From: Erythrobacter rubeus
GTDB lineage: Bacteria > Pseudomonadota > Alphaproteobacteria > Sphingomonadales > Sphingomonadaceae
Assembly: GCF_014705715.1 (NCBI RefSeq)
Contig: NZ_JACXLC010000001.1
Span: forward strand, 2,028,457-2,092,456
Reading direction: 5' to 3'
Length of the DNA stretch: 64,000 nucleotides
This document shows, piece by piece, positions 55,048 to 63,896 of this stretch (positions are counted from its first letter, which is position 1; every line of letters starts with the position of its first letter). Under the pieces are notes generated by a model. It saw only the letters and a program-made list of their open reading frames with translations, searched no databases and was not told the DNA's origin. The position numbers and the translations under genes are program-made.

Positions 55048-55120
55048 GTCCTAACGATCCGGGATGCGGGGTGTTCCTGCCGCAGCATTGGATAAAGAGG
55101 CTATTCGAGCACGATCCAAG

Positions 55121-55568
55121 TCGTCAGGGGGCCTCATAAGCCGGGTTCTGTCTCCGCAGCCGGTATCTCCAGGACAAGCCCAAAGACCTGGACTGCGGTG
55201 GCAGCCATTCGTCTAGGCTGCCCATTGCTGAGCAGCTCGAGCAGCCAACCCGGGTCTCTCGGAGCGAACCACTCCTGCCCTGCCCGAAGGCGAGCGCGAG
55301 ACCCCTATTTGGCCTTGCTCCAGGTGGGGTTTGCCATGCGGACGCTGTTACCAGCGCCCCGGTGCGCTTTTACCGCACCCTTTCACCCTTGCCTGTGCGC
55401 AGAGCTGCAAGCAGCGCGCGCCATCGGCGGTATACTCTCTGTGGCACTTTCCCTGAGCTTGGGTCCGAAGACTTTCGCCCGGCGGGCGTTACCCGCCACC
55501 TTCGTTTCGTGGAGCCCGGACTTTCCTCGGTATCTTGCGATAACGCGGCTGCCTCGGCCCCCTGACGG
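55121..55568 (-). ncRNA. rnpB: RNase P RNA (M1-type, class A)
   Basis: The minus strand reads GAGGAAAGTCCGGGCTCC at about 55530 downward, the conserved 5' core (P4/J3-4 region) of bacterial RNase P RNA, and ACAGAACCCGGCTTAT near the 3' end (about 55137-55152), the matching P4/3' part. The first helix P1 is perfect: GTCAGGGGGCC at 55556-55566 of the minus strand pairs with GGCCCCCTGAC at 55123-55133. Length about 445 bases. Together with RnpA it removes the 5' leader of tRNA precursors. The protein-coding ORFs on this stretch are shadows. Confidence 0.95.
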
Positions 55569-55614
55569 CTCTGCTATTACAAGAGGAAACGGGGAGAGGG
55601 AAGCGCCTTGAAGG

Positions 55615-56325
55615 CTACCGAGTGGCTCCCCGGTCGCGGTCGAGCAGGAGCTGCCACAGAATGGCGCCAAGTTGGGCGTCGAATTCGCCGGAGATTTTCT
55701 CCGGGCGCCAACGCCGCTCGAATGCCTCGATCGCCTTGCGACCCTCGGTAATGTCATATCCGAACCGCTCAAGGCCGAGGATGAACGCTCCCTTGTTCGG
55801 GAACGGATCGCCCTTTTCCAGCTTTTTCGGGCGCGGGAGGCAAAGGCCGTATTCGGCCAGCCGGTCCCACGGGAACAGCTCACCCGGATCGATCTTGCGC
55901 ATGGGCGCTACGTCCGAATGGCCCACGACGTTGGCGCGCGGGATATCGTGCTCCTCCACGATCCGCGCGACGAGCGGCACAAGAGCCTGGAACTGGGCTT
56001 CCGAAAATTCGCGGTAGCCGCCGCCATGGCCAGGGTGGTCGAGCTCGATCCCGATGCTGGCCGAGTTCACATCCTTGTTGCCGCGCCAGAAGGACAGTCC
56101 CGCGTGCCATGCGCGCTTTTCTTCAGGCACCAGCTGCGTCACGACACCTGCCTCGCTGATCAGGTAGTGCGCCGAAACCTTGGCGTCGGGATTTGTGAGC
56201 TTCCCTAGAGCCTGTTCGACCGGCTGCATCTCGGTGTAGTGCAGCACCAGCATAGTGATTGGCTGATCGCGCTCGTCGAAATTCGGCGAGTGCATCACAG
56301 CGTGGACGAGTTCCGTTTTCTCCAT
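55615..56325 (-). CDS. N-acetylmuramoyl-L-alanine amidase (AmpD type)
   Basis: A 236-residue amidase_2 protein. Zinc-binding residues are in MLVLHYTEMQP (first His), WHAGLSFW and VVGHSDVAPMRKIDPG (second His and catalytic Asp). The C-terminal ~60 residues (FILGLERFGYDITEGRKAIEAFERRWRP) look like a peptidoglycan-binding or recognition part. It cleaves the amide bond between muramic acid and the peptide in cell-wall recycling. It has no signal peptide, so it is probably cytoplasmic. It starts 4 bases after the chpT stop. Confidence 0.9.
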   Translation of the reverse strand: MEKTELVHAVMHSPNFDERDQPITMLVLHYTEMQPVEQALGKLTNPDAKVSAHYLISEAGVVTQLVPEEKRAWHAGLSFWRGNKDVNSASIGIELDHPGHGGGYREFSEAQFQALVPLVARIVEEHDIPRANVVGHSDVAPMRKIDPGELFPWDRLAEYGLCLPRPKKLEKGDPFPNKGAFILGLERFGYDITEGRKAIEAFERRWRPEKISGEFDAQLGAILWQLLLDRDRGATR

Positions 56326-56329
56326 GCGC

Positions 56330-56983
56330 TTAGCCGATCATCCCTTCTGGCTGCGGAATGACGCCGCCAAGAACCAGAGCGTCGTCGCTGAGCGCATATT
56401 GCAGTCCCCCGCCCATCTCTTCCGCCAGTGTAGCGATCATGTGCGCAGCGGCCGTGCGGCTCGTCACTTCGACTGCTGAGATTTCGCCCTGAAGCGCGTG
56501 GCCGATGACTTCATCGAAGGCGATCTTCTTGCCGGTGGCGCGCGCGACAATTTCGACGTTGCCATCGCGTTTCTCGGCCCCGATATCGAGGGTGCCGCCG
56601 CGAACCAAGGCTTCGAGCGCGATCTGCGACAGGTTGAGCAGCACCTTCACCGCAGGCTTTGGCAGGCTGGATTCGCTGACCGCCCAGTTCAGCTCGACCC
56701 GTTTGTTACCTGCGGCCAGCGCCGCAATGACTTCCTGCGCTTCTTCGACAGGAACATTGTCGCCAAAGCCCCCGGCCGCACCGAAAGCGAGGCGGAAGAA
56801 TTTGAGCTTGTCCGTGCTGATCTTGGCGCTCTGTTCCAGCAATTCGACGCAGCGCTTGCGCATTTCCGGGTCCTGCTCATCCGCGAGCAGTTCAAGCCCG
56901 TTTGAAAGCGCGCCAACCGGCGAAAGCATGTCGTGGCACAGCCGCGAGCACAAGAGCGCGGCGAGATCGGTTTGAGAAGTCAT
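56330..56983 (-). CDS. chpT: Histidine phosphotransferase ChpT
   Basis: A 217-residue protein. Residues ~10-30, LCSRLCHDMLSPVGALSNGLELL, form the first helix of the DHp-like domain with the phosphorylated His (CHDMLSP). The second half is a degenerate ATPase-like domain (VKVLLNLSQIALEALVRGGTLDI). ChpT passes phosphate from CckA to CtrA and CpdR in the alphaproteobacterial cell-cycle relay; the class is well established in this group. Co-transcribed with the amidase. Confidence 0.9.
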   Translation of the reverse strand: MTSQTDLAALLCSRLCHDMLSPVGALSNGLELLADEQDPEMRKRCVELLEQSAKISTDKLKFFRLAFGAAGGFGDNVPVEEAQEVIAALAAGNKRVELNWAVSESSLPKPAVKVLLNLSQIALEALVRGGTLDIGAEKRDGNVEIVARATGKKIAFDEVIGHALQGEISAVEVTSRTAAAHMIATLAEEMGGGLQYALSDDALVLGGVIPQPEGMIG

Positions 56984-56992
56984 GCGCGTGTC

Positions 56993-57388
56993 TTAGCCAT
57001 CGATTATCTGCATTGAAAGCGCTTCAAACCCCGCTTTGCCCGACCTGTAGAACTTCAGGTCGTCCGCCGCTGCGATCGCCCAGATCAGGCCATCTCCTGC
57101 CGCCATGGCCTCATCGGTGGCGGAAGGCTTGGGGGCGCCATTTGGATGTGAGTGAAAATAGCCCACGACTTTCGCCCCGCCACCGCGTGCCGCCCGATGA
57201 GCATCGATCAAAGCCTGCGGGTCAATCTCGAAGTGTGTTTTCGGCGAAGAGTGTACGTTTCGGGCCTCTTCAAACACCACGATGCGGAGGCCATCCCCTA
57301 GCAATATCCCGCAGGCTTCCCGTGGCAACGCGTCTCTGGCTGCGAGGCGCATTGCCTCTATCACATCCCTTGTCACCTCGATTTGCAT
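56993..57388 (-). CDS. M67 family metallopeptidase (JAMM/MPN+)
   Basis: A 131-residue JAMM-domain protein. The zinc motif is VVGYFHSHPNGAPKPSATDEAMAAGDG (H-x-H-x10-D), and the Glu is in REACGILLGDG. Stand-alone bacterial JAMM proteins of this size (RadC-like or CysO-processing type) usually cut isopeptide or small-protein tails; the substrate is unknown. The start ATG is at 57388, which leaves 16 bases to the divergent rluD; an ATG at 57406 overlapping that start is the alternative. Confidence 0.87.
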   Translation of the reverse strand: MQIEVTRDVIEAMRLAARDALPREACGILLGDGLRIVVFEEARNVHSSPKTHFEIDPQALIDAHRAARGGGAKVVGYFHSHPNGAPKPSATDEAMAAGDGLIWAIAAADDLKFYRSGKAGFEALSMQIIDG

Positions 57389-57404
57389 CGCGCATGGCTC
57401 TACC

Positions 57405-58358
57405 ATGTCCGCGCCAGAAATCATCTCCGGTATCGTCCGCAAAGCGGGCCGGCTGGACAAGGCGCTAGCCGATGAGACCGACTTGTCACGCGCGAGGGTG
57501 CAGGCGCTGATCGCGGACAAATGGGTCGAAATCGACGGAACACCGGCTGCCTCACCATCGCTGAAAGTCTCAGAAGGAACGAATTTCCAAATTACCGTCC
57601 CTCCCGCTGCCGAGGCCGAGGCTCAGCCGCAGGACATCCCGCTCGATATCGTGTTCGAGGACGATCATCTCATCGTCGTCAACAAGCCGGCGGGCATGGT
57701 CGTCCACCCTGCAGCGGGAAATCCTGACGGTACCTTGGTCAACGCTCTGCTGCATCATTGCCGCGGCGAATTGTCGGGGATCGGCGGTGTCGCGCGCCCC
57801 GGTATCGTTCACCGGATCGACAAGGATACATCGGGCCTGCTGGTGGTCGCCAAATCGGACGCCGCGCATGAAGGGCTTGCCGCTCAGTTCGCCGATCATT
57901 CCATTCACAGGCGCTATCTCGCCATATGCGCAGGCAACCCAGCTCAAAACGAAGGCACAATCGACGCGCGCATCGGCCGCAGCGATGCCAATCGCAAGAA
58001 AATGGCTGTGCTCGAAAAGAATTCCTCACGCGGTAAAACTGCAGTTACCCATTATACGGTACTCAAACGCATGAATGACAGTGCGCTGATCGAATGCAGG
58101 CTGGAAACAGGCCGCACACACCAGGTCCGCGTTCACTGTGCGTCAATCGGCCATGCGCTATTAGGAGACCCAATCTATGGAAAGACCCCGAAATCGCTCA
58201 AGCCGTTGCTTTCCAGGCTAAAATTCGAGCGACAGGCGCTGCATGCCGCCGAATTGGGTTTTCTGCATCCAATATCCCGCGAAACCGTATCTTTTCACGC
58301 GGCCACACCGCCGGATATGCAGGAACTAATCGACGAACTTGCACGTTCTAATCGATGA
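57405..58358 (+). CDS. RluA family pseudouridine synthase (RluD-type)
   Basis: A 317-residue protein. An S4 RNA-binding domain is at the N-terminus (RLDKALADETDLSRARVQALIADKWVEIDGTPA), then the catalytic block IVHRIDKDTSGLLVVAKSD with the Asp of the R-I-D-K-D motif, and the C-terminal GRTHQVRVHCASIGHALLGDPIYG. The length and S4 domain match RluD, which modifies helix 69 of 23S rRNA. ATG at 57405; the ORF opening at 57282 is on the other side of the divergent start and not used. Confidence 0.9.
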   Translation: MSAPEIISGIVRKAGRLDKALADETDLSRARVQALIADKWVEIDGTPAASPSLKVSEGTNFQITVPPAAEAEAQPQDIPLDIVFEDDHLIVVNKPAGMVVHPAAGNPDGTLVNALLHHCRGELSGIGGVARPGIVHRIDKDTSGLLVVAKSDAAHEGLAAQFADHSIHRRYLAICAGNPAQNEGTIDARIGRSDANRKKMAVLEKNSSRGKTAVTHYTVLKRMNDSALIECRLETGRTHQVRVHCASIGHALLGDPIYGKTPKSLKPLLSRLKFERQALHAAELGFLHPISRETVSFHAATPPDMQELIDELARSNR

Positions 58359-58471
58359 AAAGCACGCGCATTTCCGCGCAAATTCGCTATATGTAACTTT
58401 GTGGCCCGAAATGCCGGATGCCCATCAGGGGTCCGGCGCACGAGGTCGACGCAAGAAAGGTTAGGGAATAA

Positions 58472-59374
58472 GTGAGTAAAGCCAAAACGACGGTCCCGTC
58501 CCTGAGCGGTGAGCAAGGCCTCAATCGCTATCTGTCGGAGATCAAGAAATACCCGGTGCTGACGGCTGAGAATGAATACATGCTCGCCAAGCGCTATGCC
58601 GAACATGAAGACCCCGATGCCGCCGCGCAGCTGGTGTCGAGCCACCTCCGGCTCGTGGCCAAGATCGCGATGGGGTATCGCGGATACGGCCTGCCCGTGT
58701 CGGATCTCATTTCCGAAGGGAATGTCGGTCTCATGCAGGGCGTCAAGAAATTCGAACCCGATCGCGGTTTCCGCCTCGCGACCTATGCGATGTGGTGGAT
58801 CAAAGCGAGCATTCAGGAATATATCCTGCGCTCTTGGAGCCTCGTGAAAATGGGCACCACCGCCGCGCAGAAGAAGCTGTTCTTCAACCTTCGCCGGATG
58901 AAGAAGCAGCTCGAAGCGTATGAAGACACCGACCTGTCGCCCGATGACGTGACGAAGATCGCCACCGATCTCGGCGTGCCCGAGCAGGAAGTCGTCAATA
59001 TGAACCGGCGGATGATGATGGGCGGCGACGGCTCGCTCAACACGCCGATGCGCAATGGCGAAGAAGGCTCGGGCGAATGGCAGGACTGGCTGACCGATGA
59101 CGGTCCGCTGCAGGACGAACTGGTTGCAGACGCCCAGGAATCCGAAGTGCGCCACGAAATGCTGGTCGAGGCGATGGATTCGCTCAACGACCGCGAGAAG
59201 CACATTCTGGCCGAACGCCGCCTGACGGAAAAACCGCAGACACTCGAAGAGCTTTCCAAGGTCTACGACGTGTCACGAGAGCGTATCCGCCAAATCGAAG
59301 TCCGCGCATTCGAAAAGCTGCAAAAGGCAATGCAGCGTATCGCGGGTGAACGCCTGCTTCCGGGCGTAGCGTAA
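58472..59374 (+). CDS. rpoH: RNA polymerase sigma factor RpoH (sigma-32)
   Basis: A 300-residue heat-shock sigma factor. Region 2 has LVSSHLRLVAKIAMGYRGYGLPVSDLISEGNVGLMQGVKKFEPDRGFRLATYAMWWIKASIQEYIL; the RpoH box is in QKKLFFNLRRMKKQ; region 4 is LNDREKHILAERRLTEKPQTLEELSKVYDVSRERIRQIEVRAFEKL. It directs expression of chaperone and protease genes. The start codon is GTG at 58472, preceded by AAGGTTAGGGAATAA. The upstream 113 bases probably contain promoters; not resolved by eye. Confidence 0.96.
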   Translation: MSKAKTTVPSLSGEQGLNRYLSEIKKYPVLTAENEYMLAKRYAEHEDPDAAAQLVSSHLRLVAKIAMGYRGYGLPVSDLISEGNVGLMQGVKKFEPDRGFRLATYAMWWIKASIQEYILRSWSLVKMGTTAAQKKLFFNLRRMKKQLEAYEDTDLSPDDVTKIATDLGVPEQEVVNMNRRMMMGGDGSLNTPMRNGEEGSGEWQDWLTDDGPLQDELVADAQESEVRHEMLVEAMDSLNDREKHILAERRLTEKPQTLEELSKVYDVSRERIRQIEVRAFEKLQKAMQRIAGERLLPGVA

Positions 59375-59397
59375 GCTCGTAACACAAGACAGATCAA

Positions 59398-59434
59398 AGC
59401 CCTCTCCGGTCCAGGCCGGAGAGGGCTTTTTTGT
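59398..59434. terminator. Strong Rho-independent terminator after rpoH
   Basis: AGCCCTCTCCGG (59398-59409) pairs perfectly with CCGGAGAGGGCT (59416-59427), followed by TTTTTTG. It lies between rpoH and the convergent M20 peptidase gene, and may serve both. Confidence 0.9.
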
Positions 59435-59436
59435 GT

Positions 59437-60783
59437 TTAGTTGACCGGAGCCAGGTCCAGCACTGCTGCGATCATGGCGCGGGTGCCGAATGTAACGCTT
59501 TCTTTCGGTGCGATTTTGAAGAGCGGCGAGTGGTGGCTCGGTACCGCAGGCCCGCCATTTGCCTCGGCATCGAAAGCCGCCTGCGGGGTTCCGCCCACCG
59601 CGAAGTAATAACCCGGCACGCCGTATTCATCCGCGACGAAATAGGCGAAGTCCTCCGCCCCCATTCCGCGCTGTTCCCAAGGCATGATTGCCTCTGCCCC
59701 CAATTCGCGCTCCATCACGCCGTTCAAACGCCGGGCAAGCTCGGGATCGTTGTTGGTCACCGGAGTGCCTTCGCTGACGGTCACCTGCACCGGCAGTTCG
59801 TCGGGAAGACCGTGAGCCTTGCCGATGCCCTGCGCGATCCGCTTGATCGCGGCGTGGGTCTGCGCGCGCGTTTCCTCATCATTGGCGCGCACGGTCAGTT
59901 GCAGGTCTGCGCGGTCGGAAATGATATTATGCTTGGTCCCCGCCTGAAACGCGCCAACGGTCACGACCACCGGCTTCAAGGGAGAAATTTCCCGGCTGTC
60001 GATCGATTGAAGCGCGGTCACAATTTGCGATGCGATGTAGACCGGATCGCGGCCCCGGTGCGGGCTGGCGCCGTGCGCCCCGACGCCGGGTACCATGATG
60101 TCGACGCTGTCCGCACTCGAATACTGGATCGTCTCGGAGGCGGAGACCTTGCCCGTCGGCATCACGGAGGAGACATGAAAGGCAAGCGCGTAATCAGGCT
60201 TGCCGAAGCGGTCATAAAGTCCGTCTTCAAGCATTGCCTTCGCTCCGCCGACCCGTTCTTCGGCGGGCTGGACCACGAACATCACCGTGCCGCTCCACTG
60301 GTCCTTCATCTCGACCAATTGCCGCGCAGTACCGACCATGGAGGTGATATGCACATCGTGGCCGCAGGCGTGCATGACAGGGTATTCCTCACCGTCCTGC
60401 CCGATTTGAGTAGCGGTCGACGCATATTCGAGCCCCGACTTCTCGACCACCGGCAGGCCGTCCATATCGGCTCTTAGCAAGATCAGCGGGCCTTCGCCGT
60501 TGCGCATCATGCCAACAACGCCCGTTCCGCCCACATTTTCGGTCACCTCGATGCCGAGAGCGCGCAGCTCCTCAGCCATCCGGGCGGCCGTCTTCGTTTC
60601 AAGGAAGGAGAGCTCAGGATTCTCGTGAAAATGCACGAAAAGCGGCGCGAGATATTCGTCGTAATCGGCGTCAACCGCCTGCGCGACAGCCTGAGCGCCT
60701 TTATGATCGTCAGCAATCGCCGGCGCCGAGAGGCTCGCGGCAGCAAGAGCGATTGCAGCGGTTGCATTACGGATTGAGCGCAT
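59437..60783 (-). CDS. Secreted M20 family amidohydrolase
   Basis: A 448-residue metallopeptidase with a signal peptide (MRSIRNATAAIALAAASLSAPAIA). Metal ligands are in VMHACGHDVHITS (His and Asp), FVVQPAEERVGG (two Glu) and the C-terminal His in SHHSPLFKI. Layout matches the M20D amidohydrolases (hippurate hydrolase/IAA-amino acid hydrolase type). Likely acts on N-acyl or amide substrates in the periplasm. ATG at 60783 with the signal peptide decides the start; the ORF from 60924 is not used. Divergent from mtgA. Confidence 0.88.
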   Translation of the reverse strand: MRSIRNATAAIALAAASLSAPAIADDHKGAQAVAQAVDADYDEYLAPLFVHFHENPELSFLETKTAARMAEELRALGIEVTENVGGTGVVGMMRNGEGPLILLRADMDGLPVVEKSGLEYASTATQIGQDGEEYPVMHACGHDVHITSMVGTARQLVEMKDQWSGTVMFVVQPAEERVGGAKAMLEDGLYDRFGKPDYALAFHVSSVMPTGKVSASETIQYSSADSVDIMVPGVGAHGASPHRGRDPVYIASQIVTALQSIDSREISPLKPVVVTVGAFQAGTKHNIISDRADLQLTVRANDEETRAQTHAAIKRIAQGIGKAHGLPDELPVQVTVSEGTPVTNNDPELARRLNGVMERELGAEAIMPWEQRGMGAEDFAYFVADEYGVPGYYFAVGGTPQAAFDAEANGGPAVPSHHSPLFKIAPKESVTFGTRAMIAAVLDLAPVN

Positions 60784-60893
60784 CGGTAAGTCTCCCCAGT
60801 GATTCCGGTCCCGCTCTTCAGAGCACGCCGCGCGGTGGATCACAAGCAAACGCGCGATTGCGCAGGGCAGGTCTCGCCGATAAATGCGGCGCC

Positions 60894-61565
60894 ATGGTGA
60901 TGAAAACCGCCCGCTTTCTGGCAAAAGTCCTGTTGTTTCTATTCGGGCTGAGCCTGCTGCTGGTCATTGCGTTCAAGTGGTTGCCGGTCCCGGTGACAGC
61001 GACCATGCTGATGGATGACAACGGAATAACAAAGGACTGGGAGAGCCTCGACAATATCGATCCCAATCTGGTCGCGGCGGTGATCGCATCGGAGGACAGC
61101 AAGTTCTGCGAACATGCAGGCTTCGACACCGAAGCGATCGAGGAAGCGATCCGAGAAAACGCCGAAGGCGGACGTCAGCGCGGCGCGTCCACGATCAGCC
61201 AGCAAACCGCAAAGAACGTGTTCCTGTGGCAAGGCGGCGGGTATTTCCGCAAGGGTCTGGAGGCTTACTTCACATTCTGGATCGAGGCCGTGTGGGGCAA
61301 GCGTCGGATCATGGAGGTTTACCTCAACGTGGCCGAAACCGGGGTCGGCACTTATGGCGCGGAGGCGGGCGCGCGGCGTTACTTCGGCAAATCGGCAGCC
61401 AGCCTTTCCGCCGATGAAGCAAGCCGCATGGCAGTCGCCCTGCCCAGCCCCAAGACCAGGTCGGTCAAGAATCCGAGAGGCTGGCTCGCGCGTTACGGCA
61501 ACACGATCGAAGCGCGCATGCGGGTCGTGAAGGGTGACGGGCTCGATTCCTGCGTTTATGATTGA
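60894..61565 (+). CDS. mtgA: Monofunctional peptidoglycan glycosyltransferase
   Basis: A 223-residue protein with one N-terminal helix (FLAKVLLFLFGLSLLLVIAF) and a GT51 domain: ASEDSKFCEHAGFD (catalytic Glu in E-D-x-x-F-x-x-H-x-G), RGASTISQQTAKNVFLW, GKRRIMEVYLNVAETG. It polymerises lipid II into glycan strands. ATG at 60894 or 60900; both lie in front of the helix. It ends 6 bases before the cation efflux start. Confidence 0.95.
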   Translation: MVMKTARFLAKVLLFLFGLSLLLVIAFKWLPVPVTATMLMDDNGITKDWESLDNIDPNLVAAVIASEDSKFCEHAGFDTEAIEEAIRENAEGGRQRGASTISQQTAKNVFLWQGGGYFRKGLEAYFTFWIEAVWGKRRIMEVYLNVAETGVGTYGAEAGARRYFGKSAASLSADEASRMAVALPSPKTRSVKNPRGWLARYGNTIEARMRVVKGDGLDSCVYD

Positions 61566-61570
61566 TCCCG

Positions 61571-62533
61571 ATGGGATTGGGTCACAGTCATAGCCACGCG
61601 CACAGTCATGGGGGCGGCAAGGGCGATACCGATTGCCATGGCCTCCACGATCATCACGGCCATCACCATGCGCCGAAGGATGTCGGCAACGCCTTCATCA
61701 TCGGGATTGCGCTGAATTCCATCTTCGTCGTGGTCGAGGCGACTTTCGGATTCCTCTACGGATCGATGGCCCTGGTCGCCGATGCGGGTCACAATCTATC
61801 TGACGTTCTCGCGCTGCTGCTCGCCTGGGGCGCGAGCGTTGCCGCGAAACGACCACCCTCGGAGCGATACACCTACGGTTTCAAGAGCTCGACCATTCTT
61901 GCCGCGCTTGCGAACGCGCTGCTGCTCGCCATCGCGATCGGCGCAATCCTGTTCGAGACGATCCACCGCCTGATGGAGCCGCAAGAGCCGCAGGGGATGG
62001 TGATGGTGATCGTCGCCGGGATCGGGATAGCGATCAATGCCGGCACAGCCGCGCTCTTCATTCGCGGACAGGAGGACCTCAACATTCGCGGGGCCTACCT
62101 GCATATGGCGGCGGATGCACTCGTTTCGGCGGGCGTGGTTGTGGCCGGTCTCGTCATCGTCTTCACCGGCCTGTGGTGGATCGATCCGCTGGTGAGTTTC
62201 GCCATTGTCGGCATGATCGCGTGGGGCACCTGGGGTCTTGCGAAAGACAGCCTAAGGCTCGGATTACTTGCAGTTCCTGCAAGGATTGACGTGAACGAAG
62301 TGCGCGGCCATCTGGCAGGTCTGGAGGGCGTAAAGACCGTGCACGATCTGCATATTTGGCCGATGTCGACGACTGAAACCGCGCTGACGGCGCACCTTGT
62401 CATGCCCGGCGCGCCATGCACCGACGGGTTCCTGCACGAGATAGCCCATTCGCTCGAAGATCGCTTCGGTATCAACCACGCCACGATCCAGATCGAGCGC
62501 GATGATGATACCCACTGCGAGACCGGCTGCTGA
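61571..62533 (+). CDS. CDF family cation efflux protein (zinc/cobalt type)
   Basis: A 320-residue transporter with six membrane helices. The N-terminal 40 residues are His-rich (GHSHSHAHSHGGG, then HDHHGHHH), and the metal-binding pairs are in MALVADAGHNLSDVLALL (H-x3-D) and LHMAADALVSAGVV (H-x3-D). A C-terminal cytoplasmic domain follows. It exports Zn2+ or a similar ion in exchange for protons. The start may instead be a TTG at 61562. Its stop TGA overlaps the ATG of the sigma factor gene. Confidence 0.92.
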   Translation: MGLGHSHSHAHSHGGGKGDTDCHGLHDHHGHHHAPKDVGNAFIIGIALNSIFVVVEATFGFLYGSMALVADAGHNLSDVLALLLAWGASVAAKRPPSERYTYGFKSSTILAALANALLLAIAIGAILFETIHRLMEPQEPQGMVMVIVAGIGIAINAGTAALFIRGQEDLNIRGAYLHMAADALVSAGVVVAGLVIVFTGLWWIDPLVSFAIVGMIAWGTWGLAKDSLRLGLLAVPARIDVNEVRGHLAGLEGVKTVHDLHIWPMSTTETALTAHLVMPGAPCTDGFLHEIAHSLEDRFGINHATIQIERDDDTHCETGC

Positions 62534-63114
62534 TGGCCGCAACACCCACTCCTGCCTCTCCTGAAGCCCGCGAAGCGCTGCGCGCAGCGATGGTTCGCCT
62601 TAGCGAGGGAGACAGCGCTGCACTCGAGCAGATTTATACCGCGACCCGCGTGAAACTGTTCGGGATCTGCTTTCGTATCTTGGGCGATCAGAAGGAGGCA
62701 GAAGACGCCTTGCAGGACGTCTACGTAAATCTTTGGCAGCGGGCTGGACGGTACGATCCCGACCGCGCAAGCCCTATTTCGTGGCTGGCGACGTTTGCGC
62801 GCAATCGCGCGATCGACCGGCTGCGGACGGGGAAGGTGCGCGGCGGCGCTGTGCCGGTCGAAGAGGCCGCCCCGCTGCCCGACGCAGGGCCACTCGCCGA
62901 TCAGATGATGATCGATGGCGAGCGTGCGGCGCGCGTGCACGCATGTCTCGATACGCTTGAAAACCCTGCGCGAACCAATATCCGCGCGGCATTTTTTGAC
63001 GGAAAGACTTACGCACAATTGGCGGAGAGCGCCGATGTGCCGCTTGGGACGATGAAGAGCTGGATACGCCGCGGCATGATGAAGCTGCGCACCTGCCTGG
63101 AGGCAGGCGAATGA
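62533..63114 (+). CDS. ECF RNA polymerase sigma factor
   Basis: A 193-residue sigma factor. Region 2 is ALEQIYTATRVKLFGICFRILGDQKEAEDALQDVYVNLWQRAGRYDPDRASPISWLATFARNRAIDRLR; region 4 is FFDGKTYAQLAESADVPLGTMKSWIRRGMMKL. The following anti-sigma gene fits the ECF/RskA pair type (SigK-like). The pair probably responds to envelope or oxidative stress; inferred from the family. Overlaps the CDF stop (TGATG). Confidence 0.93.
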   Translation: MAATPTPASPEAREALRAAMVRLSEGDSAALEQIYTATRVKLFGICFRILGDQKEAEDALQDVYVNLWQRAGRYDPDRASPISWLATFARNRAIDRLRTGKVRGGAVPVEEAAPLPDAGPLADQMMIDGERAARVHACLDTLENPARTNIRAAFFDGKTYAQLAESADVPLGTMKSWIRRGMMKLRTCLEAGE

Positions 63115-63896
63115 GCGACGAGAACGATATCGAACGCGGCGACGCCGTGATGGCTGCAGAGTACGCACTTGGCCTGCTGGAAGGCGAAGAGCTGCTGATG
63201 GCGCGCGGGCGTGCGGCGACCGATGCGAGCTTCGCAGCTGAAGTGTCGCAGTGGGAAGAGCGCCTTTCGCCGCTGCTCGACGAAGTCGAACCGATGGTGC
63301 CGAGCGATGAGCTTTGGGCGAGGATCGAACAGCGAGTGGATGCGCAGCGCGCCGCTCAGGCCGAAGCTGAGCTTTCGGGCGGAGGCGGCTCGGCTGCGAA
63401 TGTCGTCATGCTGGAACACCGAGTCCGCCGCTGGCAGTGGACCGCAGCGCTCACTTCCACGGCAGCCGCCGCGTTGTTCGGCTTTATTGCAATCACTGGT
63501 AACCAGACGCCCGTCATCGTCCCGGTCGACGCACCGCCGCAGCAAATGGCCGCTGCCGATCCGCTCGTCGCGCAGGTCCCCATCGGCGATACCGGACTGC
63601 GGCTCGACGTGACCTATATTCCCGAAAGCGAGCGAATGCTGGTCGGCGCAATTGGCCTGACCGCCGACGGAGTGCACGACCACGAGCTGTGGTTGGTCCC
63701 TGCCGATGGCAGCGCCCTGCAGTCTTTAGGCGTGGTCGCGCCCGGCGAAGTGCGCAGCATGGAACTGCCGGAAGAGATCGCTCGCAATCTCAGCGACGGT
63801 GCTCAATTGGTGCTTACGCGCGAACCTATCGGCGGCAAGCCCGAAGGAGTCGATGCCGGGCCGGTTGTGGCAGAAGGCGCCTTCTCCCAAGTCTGA
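63111..63896 (+). CDS. Anti-sigma factor, RskA domain
   Basis: A 261-residue membrane protein. The N-terminal ~90 residues (VMAAEYALGLLEGEELLMARGRAATDASFAAEVSQWEERLSPLLDEV) fit the cytoplasmic anti-sigma part, then one membrane helix at about residues 110-130 (WTAALTSTAAAALFGFIAITG), and a periplasmic RskA domain (VPIGDTGLRLDVTYIPESERMLVGAIGL, DHELWLVPADGSALQSLGVV). It should hold the ECF sigma factor inactive. The start overlaps the sigma stop (ATGA). Confidence 0.92.
   Translation: MSDENDIERGDAVMAAEYALGLLEGEELLMARGRAATDASFAAEVSQWEERLSPLLDEVEPMVPSDELWARIEQRVDAQRAAQAEAELSGGGGSAANVVMLEHRVRRWQWTAALTSTAAAALFGFIAITGNQTPVIVPVDAPPQQMAAADPLVAQVPIGDTGLRLDVTYIPESERMLVGAIGLTADGVHDHELWLVPADGSALQSLGVVAPGEVRSMELPEEIARNLSDGAQLVLTREPIGGKPEGVDAGPVVAEGAFSQV

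Noticed and set aside
55198..55611. Plus-strand open reading frame of about 137 codons.
   Set aside because: It overlaps the RNase P RNA, which is strongly supported on the opposite strand.
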